Shown one piece after another: positions 21,221-27,176 of a DNA stretch of 27,176 nucleotides. The stretch is from the IMG/VR virus record IMGVR_UViG_3300025889_018063, positions 1 to 27,176 of that record, one strand, 5' to 3'. The position numbers and the translations under genes were made by a program. The first letter of the stretch is position 1, and each line of letters starts with the position of its first letter. The DNA is from a virus. Under the pieces are notes generated by a model that made no database searches, was not told the origin of the DNA, and worked only from the letters and a program-made list of their open reading frames with translations.

Positions 21221-22186
21221 TCAGGGAGCGATCTTGGAGATCACCTTCCGCTGAAGGAAGACATCGCTGGAACCGGCTGCAACTCCGAGGAAGCTGCGAG
21301 CCTCCGCGGTTTCCTTACCGTTCGTGCTCGAGGACGAGGGGAAGGTGACGATCGTTCCGAACTGGGGAATGCGGATCGCATCGATCCCTCGCGCTCGGAC
21401 GCCTGCCGTAGAGCCGACCGCATACCCAACTCCGCCAGGCGAGTAGGCTCCGCCGATGTAATCGGTTGCATCATCGGTCACGGAGGTCGACATCGAGATA
21501 TCCGGACCCAGGCCAGCGAAGTTCCGAATGGTCTGAGTGTTTCCGGGCAGACCGGTCAGCTGACCGAACTCGGAGACGGAGAGGCTCAGGGCGGACTCCG
21601 ACCGAACCGACTCGATGAGATCACTCACCTGCTTCGGATGGAGCAGAATGACCGGCTGGCCGGAGCCAGGGTTCTCACGGTGAGCCGCGAGCAGGTCGAG
21701 GTAGTCGTCGAACGTGAGCGCGGTTCCCGAGCTGCCGATCGTCGTTGAGAAGCCAGCAACCGTAGTCGCGACCAGATCACGGAGGGTCCGCAGCCAGGAG
21801 TCCGGCATCGTCTGCACGAGAGCGTCGAGCATCGCAGCCGGCTCGCGACCGAGCACCTGAGCCTTGTAGCTCTCCTCGTAGCTCAGGCCATAATCGGCGA
21901 TCGTGACCGTCGAGTATCCGAGGTCGAATGGAGACGGACTGATCGCGGCAGTCTCGGAGGCGAGTGCAGTCATCGCCTGATTGAAGCCGGTTCCGCCGAT
22001 ATTCGTGACTCGGATCGTATCGGAACCGGTGCCGGCCGCATCTCCGACCAACCGAACGAGGCCGGTCTGAGTCACGTTGAGCGCATCCTCGAGCCTGCGC
22101 TCAATGGCGATCTGCGCGAAGGTATACGCAAAACCGACTTCGTTGTTGACGTTGCCGGCGAGAGACGGAGGAGAGATCGAAGCCAT
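21221..22186 (-). CDS. Major capsid protein, 321 aa
   Basis: The protein begins MASISPPSLAGNVNNEVGFA and has an N-arm, an alpha/beta body (RLEDALNVTQTGLVRLVG; DYGLSYEESYKAQVLGREPA; PDSWLRTLRDLVATTVAG) and a later HPKQVSDLIESVRSE helix followed by beta strands, in keeping with an HK97-fold capsid protein of about 35 kDa. It follows the scaffold gene, and no separate protease gene is seen in this module, so maturation by a scaffold-dependent, possibly non-proteolytic path is likely. GGGAG precedes the ATG. The hairpin just downstream may stabilise its mRNA. Confidence 0.75.
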   Translation of the reverse strand: MASISPPSLAGNVNNEVGFAYTFAQIAIERRLEDALNVTQTGLVRLVGDAAGTGSDTIRVTNIGGTGFNQAMTALASETAAISPSPFDLGYSTVTIADYGLSYEESYKAQVLGREPAAMLDALVQTMPDSWLRTLRDLVATTVAGFSTTIGSSGTALTFDDYLDLLAAHRENPGSGQPVILLHPKQVSDLIESVRSESALSLSVSEFGQLTGLPGNTQTIRNFAGLGPDISMSTSVTDDATDYIGGAYSPGGVGYAVGSTAGVRARGIDAIRIPQFGTIVTFPSSSSTNGKETAEARSFLGVAAGSSDVFLQRKVISKIAP

Positions 22187-22295
22187 AGCAGCTCCCAGTG
22201 GCTAAGTGTTCGAGCCCGTCTTCCTCATTTGCACCGGCGAGTTACCGTCAGGCCCCAGGGTATCATCGCCCGAGAGTCTGACGGATGCAAGACGT
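22187..22295 (-). other. 109-bp leader of the capsid gene with an inverted repeat
   Basis: This is one of the few gaps in the late block. It contains CCGTCAG (22245-22251) and CTGACGG (22278-22284), a perfect 7-bp inverted repeat whose loop has its own GGG/CCC pairing, upstream of the capsid ribosome binding site. No promoter boxes stand out. A structured leader that sets capsid expression is plausible. Confidence 0.45.
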
Positions 22296-22913
22296 TCAGT
22301 CAACGATGCCCCAGCGCTTCGACCAGCTCGTGCCGTTCTGCGCGTCGAGGTTCTTGAGGTGCTCGTTTTGCTGATCACGAGACAGCGAGGACCATTCACG
22401 CTGACCGACGAGGCGCTGCATCGCCGATAGCGAGACGGCAGCGCCGGCCGGAGTGGAGGCGGATGCCCCTCGGTTCAGATCAGGCAGCGAGACAGCGGAG
22501 CCGCTCTGATCCTGAGGGGCATCCGCAGAGCCGAAGTATCCAGCCAACAGAGGCACCTCGCGACCGGCGCCTCCCTCGGCCAGGAACTCAGTGAAGGAGG
22601 GCGCCTCCTCCAGGCCGGCTGTCCGGCTGTTATAGATCGCCTCGATGTCTCCGAGGGCATCCGCCGGAATACCCACCTGGGCCAGATACCCGATGCGCTC
22701 CGACTTCTCGATCTGCGAACGGAGGCCGGTGATCTCCGACTCCATCGGCTCAAGAACCGAGATGCGCTCGCGGAGCCGGTTGAGCTCGGTACCGGCCAGA
22801 GCCAACTCGGCACGAACGGCGCTCAGTTGCTCGGCGTGCTTTGTCTTTACCCGCTCCATCCTCTCGGAGACGATCCGGTCGATCTGTTCCTGCGTAAAGG
22901 TTGCCTCACTCAT
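22296..22913 (-). CDS. Capsid scaffolding protein, 205 aa
   Basis: It begins MSEATFTQEQIDRIVSERME and forms a long N-terminal coiled coil to about residue 75 (VKTKHAEQLSAVRAELALAG; LNRLRERISVLEPMESE), followed by an acidic, Ser/Ala-rich linker and a short C-terminal helical part with LSAMQRLVGQREWSSLSRDQ. This is the standard outline of phage scaffolds: helical, acidic, immediately before the capsid gene. The GGAGAGACAGAC leader lies inside the end of the preceding gene, and the start overlaps its stop as ATGA. Confidence 0.75.
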   Translation of the reverse strand: MSEATFTQEQIDRIVSERMERVKTKHAEQLSAVRAELALAGTELNRLRERISVLEPMESEITGLRSQIEKSERIGYLAQVGIPADALGDIEAIYNSRTAGLEEAPSFTEFLAEGGAGREVPLLAGYFGSADAPQDQSGSAVSLPDLNRGASASTPAGAAVSLSAMQRLVGQREWSSLSRDQQNEHLKNLDAQNGTSWSKRWGIVD

Positions 22914-23674
22914 GTCTGTCTCTCCTTAGCCTTGGGATGTCCCGAAGGCAGCAGATCGTTGTCACCCTTATACTTCGAATCTCGCGGCCGACCGCGGCGA
23001 AGAAGGTACAGAAAGGCATTCACCCTGGCGAATGACCACTGCGCCCTCGTCATACCCGGACGATGAGAAGCCGAGAAGGCACCAGATCCTCGGCGGTACA
23101 CCGCGGCGAGCTTCGATGCCGTCGCTCGTTTCGTTCGGTCGGATCCGTGCTTGTCGTTATGCTCCTTCGCCTTTCGGCGGAGGGTTCTCATCGTCGCCTC
23201 ACCGAGGTCGATGCTCGTTCGACCCTTCGCCGTTGCCGAGCCAGGTCGGTTTCGACGACTGCCCTTGATGCGGTCTCGCTTCGGTGCCGGCGTTGACTGT
23301 TCCCGCTGATCTTCTCGCCGTGCTCGGGCGAGTCGTTGGAGATACCACTCCCGATCATACTCGCGGAGGATCCGACGAGCCCAGGCCCTGCCGGCATCGC
23401 CTCCCCAGCCCGCCCAGGCCTGCCGACCCTTCGACGGGTAGCCTTCGCCTCCCGGCCTGAATCCTTCCGCCTTCTTATCGATCTCGTGTCTGTCGAAGAA
23501 TGAGAGCATCCGACGAAGCGTCTCGATCGAAACCGGCTGGCCTTCGGCGAGCTGAACTGCACGCCGGACTCCGACCGCCGTCATCCCCCTCCTCGAGGGC
23601 GGGAGTTCCTTGCGCCAGTCGAGAGCTCGACGCGCCTCGCGTCGAACCGAACGGGGAGCTCGGAAGGGAGGCAC
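22910..23674 (-). CDS. Two-domain head-module protein, 254 aa, function unknown
   Basis: The GTG start at 23674 follows GGAGG of the portal end. Domain one (about 20-115) contains SIETLRRMLSFFDRHEIDKK, the block GFRPGGEGYPSKGRQAWAGW and then GGDAGRAWARRILRE, a pattern I know from uncharacterised phage head-gene proteins. Domain two (about 165-250) contains KRATASKLAAVYRRGSGAF, MTRAQWSFARVNAFLYLLRR and KYKGDNDLLPSGHP, also a recurrent phage pattern. The linker is basic and disordered (QSTPAPKRDRIKGSRRNRPG). Roles in head assembly or portal/DNA interaction are plausible from position between portal and scaffold. Confidence 0.65.
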   Translation of the reverse strand: MPPFRAPRSVRREARRALDWRKELPPSRRGMTAVGVRRAVQLAEGQPVSIETLRRMLSFFDRHEIDKKAEGFRPGGEGYPSKGRQAWAGWGGDAGRAWARRILREYDREWYLQRLARARREDQREQSTPAPKRDRIKGSRRNRPGSATAKGRTSIDLGEATMRTLRRKAKEHNDKHGSDRTKRATASKLAAVYRRGSGAFSASHRPGMTRAQWSFARVNAFLYLLRRGRPRDSKYKGDNDLLPSGHPKAKERQT

Positions 23675-23675
23675 C

Positions 23676-25316
23676 TCAAGCCCTCCGGATCATCGCCAGC
23701 GCAGCGACGAGAGACTCGAGCGCATCCGTTGACTCCTCATGTTCCATCGGCATCGCCCGAAGTGACTCGATCGCCGACTCCAGCTCGTCAACCGCCTGCA
23801 CCAGATCATCATCGACGGCACCGGAGGCAACGATCTCCTCCTCGCGAGCGATGCGTCGGAGTTGCTCGAGCGCATCATCGGAAGTCAGACCGGGATAGCG
23901 CTCCCGGTAAACGTCGACCTTCGACCTGTACCCATTATCCACGAGCCACTCATCGGTCTCGCGGGAGTCGCGCTCCTCGTTCGGTGAGCGTGCCGGTCGA
24001 TGATAGACAATAGAGTATCCGGACTCCGGATAATTCCGACCCAGGCCTCGGTTGAGCACAGCGGCGCATTTTCCGATGAGCTCGAGATCCCCGGACCGAA
24101 ACAGCGGCTCGACCCGTTCTTGATACTCGCGGCGCTGACGGTCGGAGATGTGAAGCGCGGCTCCGGAGGCCGGATTTGCCGAAACCTTCTCGACCGATGC
24201 CTGCCCGAGTCCGCGATTAAGCATCAGATCGTGAACATATCCCCGCATGAAGGCATGAAGGGGAGCGAGATTAATGCCCGGACCGACTACGCTGACTCCG
24301 GGCTGCACTCCGGGCTCAACGATCTGGCAGGCCGAGATCGCCCCAGGGGTAATCGGCACCTGTTCGACCGGCGCTGCTCCAGGCCGGTATCCGATCCCAT
24401 CATCATAGGGCTCGCCGCTCGACAGACGAACCTCACCGCCGGGGAGTTGGAGATTCCACGTTAGAACATGACTCCCCGTCGCATCGAGCGCAGCCCTCCC
24501 GGCATAAGTGCCGTAAGTACAGGCGTGCAGAGTGCCGCGATGCAGACCGCGCAACTCGGACCAGTGCCACAGTCGGCCGTTGTCGCAAGCACGGAACTGA
24601 ACCCAGGGCAGGAATGGTCGACCGTCCTCGTATCTGAACGGGTAGGCATCACCGACCGCGGCTCCTCCCTCTAGGTATCGGTCGGATACGTCGAGATAGT
24701 TTCCGGACTCGTCCTTCTCCGTTGCGCTGCAGATCCGCAACGAGGGCTCGGCATCGCCCTGGCCCAGAAAATACTTATCGTAAGTCCAGACCCAACGATG
24801 GAGCACCGGATCGTGACGGAGCCTCAGGTGCCACAGTTCGACAGCCCGATCAGGCCGGCGAGGATCAGCGCGGAGATGGATGTCGCAAGGTTCGACGAGC
24901 TTCAGAACGAGCTCGCCTTCGTGAACCTCGATACCGACGAAGTAATCTCCGATGCCGACGGTTCTCCGCTCATAGGTCTGCGCCTTCGTGAGCCATCCGG
25001 CACGATCGAGCTCGCCGCCTGGCTCGAGCAGCCCGTTGGCGGTCGGCATCGGATGGAACAAGATCGGACGCCGAGCATATCTGCCAGGTGTCGTCAGTTG
25101 GGAGACATAGGAGACGAGTGGGTTCGTCGATGTATCGGGCTGACCCCAGGTCTCGAGAATCTCCGGGGAGACATAGTTCTCCAGCCATGACTCGAGAACC
25201 CGATCGAAGGACTCATCCAGAATCGCACCGCGAGCCATCTGATGCTTCGAGCGGTCCTCATCCGGCATCGCCGGCCGCGGAGGGTATACGTCGGGATAAT
25301 AACCCATCGATCTCAT
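23676..25316 (-). CDS. Portal protein, 546 aa
   Basis: The gene follows TerL with a four-base ATGA overlap. The N-terminus is MRSMGYYPDVYPPRP; an in-frame ATG three codons in could also serve. Conserved-looking segments are WLENYVSPEILETWG, TYERRTVGIGDYFVGIEVHE, LVEPCDIHLRADPRRPDRAV and WVWTYDKYFLG, then GINLAPLHAFMRGYVHDLML near residue 365, and helical stem/crown regions to the C-terminus (VQAVDELESAIESLRAM). Size and place match a dodecameric portal that anchors DNA packaging and later the tail. The identification is by context and outline rather than a sharp motif. Confidence 0.75.
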   Translation of the reverse strand: MRSMGYYPDVYPPRPAMPDEDRSKHQMARGAILDESFDRVLESWLENYVSPEILETWGQPDTSTNPLVSYVSQLTTPGRYARRPILFHPMPTANGLLEPGGELDRAGWLTKAQTYERRTVGIGDYFVGIEVHEGELVLKLVEPCDIHLRADPRRPDRAVELWHLRLRHDPVLHRWVWTYDKYFLGQGDAEPSLRICSATEKDESGNYLDVSDRYLEGGAAVGDAYPFRYEDGRPFLPWVQFRACDNGRLWHWSELRGLHRGTLHACTYGTYAGRAALDATGSHVLTWNLQLPGGEVRLSSGEPYDDGIGYRPGAAPVEQVPITPGAISACQIVEPGVQPGVSVVGPGINLAPLHAFMRGYVHDLMLNRGLGQASVEKVSANPASGAALHISDRQRREYQERVEPLFRSGDLELIGKCAAVLNRGLGRNYPESGYSIVYHRPARSPNEERDSRETDEWLVDNGYRSKVDVYRERYPGLTSDDALEQLRRIAREEEIVASGAVDDDLVQAVDELESAIESLRAMPMEHEESTDALESLVAALAMIRRA

Positions 25317-26731
25317 CCATAGCGGAGGGAAAGTGCGACGGCACGACGAGGCCCTATCACACGCTCAATGGGATAGCGCGCAGCGTCGATGATATCCTTA
25401 CCTGGATCCTGCCTGTGTCCTTGGAAGGTCATCAGAGCTCGAGCGAGCTCATCGCATCGCGGATGTAGAAGAAGATGCGGAGTGCCTCGGGTATCGGTTG
25501 CCGCGAGCGAGTTAATCATCGTGAGTCCGGCAACGACCGAGCCGTCATACTTTCGAGGAGTCGTGATCCTCGGAAACCGATTGTAGGGCAGACCCGATAG
25601 GGCAGCCAAGTGTCGCCGCAGAATGGAGTTCGACTTCCGAACAAGTCCTCTCGCATCGGCAGGCCGGTCACCGACCCAGAGATCTACATCGGAAACCTCC
25701 AGGCCGGCGGTGTGAAGCATTCCGATAATCGCCCTGGCGTCCTCCTCCTGTGAGGTCTGTCCGTGACCGACGGACTCACCCAGAATCCAGACACGGGGAC
25801 GAAGGGAGTCAGCGCCAACGACGGCACCGACACAGGCCGCCTGCTTACCGGCGACTACACCATGATCAATCCCGCAGAAGACGATGGCTCCAGCCGGAGG
25901 TTCCGGCTCGGCTCGTACATGAGTCTCGGTCGAGAAGGAGCTGATCCAGCGCTCATCGACTAGCGGATCCCAGGCGCCCTCGATCCGCATCCGCTGAACC
26001 GGCGCCGGCAACGAGGCCCGAAAGTCCTCGAGCATCCGTCTGCTGTAATATGGAAACGGTGAGCCTTCAGGATGGCAGTTCTCGGGGCAGAGGCCGTAAT
26101 TGTGCTCCGTGATAATACCGCGATCGATGAGAGAGCGGAGCCATCCCATCGGAGGCATATTCGGAACCGGAGTGAAGTTGATCCGCATCGTGCCTCGATG
26201 CTTCAACAGACGAGGACGGAGCTCCTCATATGTGCCGGCCGGCATCGGCTCATCCGAGAGAACATGATGAATCGTTGAGCCGGCGTATCGAGTCGGGTTC
26301 TGCGCGAAGGTGCCGAAGTAGATAACGCTCCCGGCTCCAGGTCCGGATCGGAAGACAAGCCTCGGCGGTTTCCCGGTGATGCCGCGGCCGGGTTCGAAGC
26401 CGGTAACCGGATCGAGCTCGTTCTTCGGGATGAGCTCCCAGAGCTTCTGCATGATGCCGCCTGGCTGACCCATCTGCTCGACCGACACTCCGACGACAAC
26501 TGCGAAGATCGGAGGCTTGCGTACCGTCTGCCAGGGATGAGTGCCGCGGCAACGATGGACCAGATCGACCAGGGAGCCAGTCGTCTTTCCGAGCTGGTTG
26601 CCGTCTCTCCACAGCGCGATGCTCGCCGTCTCCGACAGCCAAGCCTTCTGCGGAGCCGTCGGACGGAAGGCGAACAGCCCACAGTCCAAAGCATCGATGT
26701 GAAGATCTCGAGTCGCCTCGGCCCAGGTCAC
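25313..26731 (-). CDS. terL: Terminase large subunit, 472 aa
   Basis: Walker A-like DGNQLGKTTG lies at residues 43-52, Walker B HHVLSDEP with D160-E161, and a coupling motif region MRINFTPVPNM near 182-192. The C-terminal nuclease domain starts with FCGIDHGVVAGKQAACVGAV (acidic D near 289), with further Asp residues DVDLWVGDRPADAR and DIIDAARYPIERV. Together these give the ATPase motor and RNase H-like nuclease that package DNA into the prohead through the portal. It overlaps the preceding small gene and the portal gene by ATGA. Confidence is high. Confidence 0.9.
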   Translation of the reverse strand: MTWAEATRDLHIDALDCGLFAFRPTAPQKAWLSETASIALWRDGNQLGKTTGSLVDLVHRCRGTHPWQTVRKPPIFAVVVGVSVEQMGQPGGIMQKLWELIPKNELDPVTGFEPGRGITGKPPRLVFRSGPGAGSVIYFGTFAQNPTRYAGSTIHHVLSDEPMPAGTYEELRPRLLKHRGTMRINFTPVPNMPPMGWLRSLIDRGIITEHNYGLCPENCHPEGSPFPYYSRRMLEDFRASLPAPVQRMRIEGAWDPLVDERWISSFSTETHVRAEPEPPAGAIVFCGIDHGVVAGKQAACVGAVVGADSLRPRVWILGESVGHGQTSQEEDARAIIGMLHTAGLEVSDVDLWVGDRPADARGLVRKSNSILRRHLAALSGLPYNRFPRITTPRKYDGSVVAGLTMINSLAATDTRGTPHLLLHPRCDELARALMTFQGHRQDPGKDIIDAARYPIERVIGPRRAVALSLRYG

Positions 26732-27078
26732 GATGCGACCCAGGCTCCGTCGGTTCGACTTACCCGATCGCCATCGCGGACCAGATAGATAGTCGCCGAG
26801 TGGCGCCTCGAGTACTCATCGATAGCGGCCTCGAGAAGGCTATCGGGGATGTCCGGCAACGCATCGCGCCAGACGTTCTCGCGCTCCTCGCGAGATAGCT
26901 CGACCTGCTCGGCCGCCTGCAATTCCGCGGCCTCCGAGTCGAGCGAGACGAGCATCGCATGAGCCTTGAGAACCGCCGTGAAGGAACGAGCCCTCCGCGC
27001 TTCGATCTGGTCCGCGGCGATCTCGTCCTGCCGCTTCCGGATCTCGCGGAGCCTGGCCTTGCGCTGCTTCGGTGTCAT
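26728..27078 (-). CDS. Putative small terminase or packaging accessory protein, 116 aa
   Basis: It precedes TerL and overlaps it by ATGA, the usual place for a small terminase subunit. The protein starts MTPKQRKARLREIRKRQDEI and is strongly basic and helical at first, then has an acidic helix LDSEAAELQAAEQVELSREE and EAAIDEYSRRHSATIYLVRD. No helix-turn-helix is obvious, so the call rests on position. GGGAGGCAGAC precedes the start. It may instead be an unrelated DNA-binding protein. Confidence 0.45.
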   Translation of the reverse strand: MTPKQRKARLREIRKRQDEIAADQIEARRARSFTAVLKAHAMLVSLDSEAAELQAAEQVELSREERENVWRDALPDIPDSLLEAAIDEYSRRHSATIYLVRDGDRVSRTDGAWVAS

Positions 27079-27176
27079 GTCTGCCTCCCGTCTTCACGTA
27101 ACGAACCAAGGCCGGCGATGCCGGGGAGCCTCCCCTTTTCCAGGAGGGGCGCGCGCGCGTGTTTCGTGAAACCTAC
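27079..27176. other. Right-edge leader with hairpins
   Basis: This 98-bp end holds the binding site of the first late gene, a hairpin CCGGC-GAT-GCCGG (27112-27124), a second C-rich/G-rich stem (CCCC...GGGG around 27132-27149) and an alternating CG run. No -35/-10 pair is clear. On the minus strand it is open in a frame that would continue the left-edge primase if the ends were joined, stopping at 27096-27094. Confidence 0.4.

Noticed and set aside
20502-21254. 250-codon open frame on the plus strand
   Set aside because: Antisense across the 249-aa gene and the hairpin; no binding site and Arg/Ser-rich composition.
27112-27149. Terminator at the right edge
   Set aside because: The hairpins lack a U-run on either strand and lie in the leader of the first late gene, so they are described as a leader only.
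1-27176. Direct terminal repeats at the window ends
   Set aside because: The first and last tens of bases do not match each other, so no terminal redundancy is visible.
1-27176. tRNA genes, CRISPR arrays and insertion sequences
   Set aside because: No cloverleaf with a TTC-type T arm, no regularly spaced repeats and no transposase-like gene were found on reading; GGTTCGA strings seen (for example near 26392) lie inside coding genes.

Overview
The window reads as a compact tailed double-stranded DNA phage (siphovirus-like) genome or a nearly whole genome segment, with high G+C and almost no intergenic DNA. It has a large terminase, portal, scaffold, major capsid protein, tail tube, frameshifted tail chaperone, tape measure, tail hub and a sialidase-like tip protein, plus phage recombination and replication genes (ERF annealing protein, primase zinc finger, DnaQ-like exonuclease). 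The host cannot be named. The rightward promoters have sigma70-like -35/-10 boxes with 17-bp spacing and starts carry GGAG-type ribosome binding sites, so a bacterium is implied. No integrase, DNA polymerase, tRNA, CRISPR array or insertion sequence was seen.

Layout. (1) 1-1692, minus strand: a ribbon-helix-helix-like protein, a DEDD exonuclease, two small unknowns and a primase-type zinc-finger protein that runs off the left edge, all joined by ATGA overlaps. (2) 1693-1795: divergent control region with a good rightward promoter. (3) 1796-7378, plus strand: early/accessory block with ERF recombinase, orphan DNA methyltransferase, several small helix-turn-helix or zinc-knuckle-like proteins and many unknowns. 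Four intergenic sites in this block carry a repeated inverted-repeat operator; at three of them it is wrapped around a sigma70-like -35 box, which suggests a co-ordinated regulon. (4) 7375-27078, minus strand: late block read right to left. The order is possible small terminase, TerL, portal, two-domain head protein, scaffold, major capsid protein, a strong hairpin, head/connector genes, tail tube, Lys-rich peptide, tail chaperones with a -1 frameshift, gp10-like protein, tape measure, 1052-aa sialidase-like protein, tail hub, small tip proteins, then a candidate lysis cassette. The two blocks converge tail to tail at 7375-7378.

If the two window ends are joined, the truncated primase frame continues in register for 27 more codons and stops just before the ribosome binding site of the first late gene. 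This raises the possibility that the window is a complete circular (or circularly permuted) genome of about 27.2 kb with only two transcription units: a long leftward one and a short rightward one, diverging at 1693-1795. That is inference and needs read-level proof.

Small genes found by reading the sequence include 6840-6998 (52-aa membrane protein), 7931-8107 (58 aa), 18046-18135 (29-aa Lys-rich), 20239-20397 (52 aa), and the -1-frame extension 17449-17676 of the tail chaperone.
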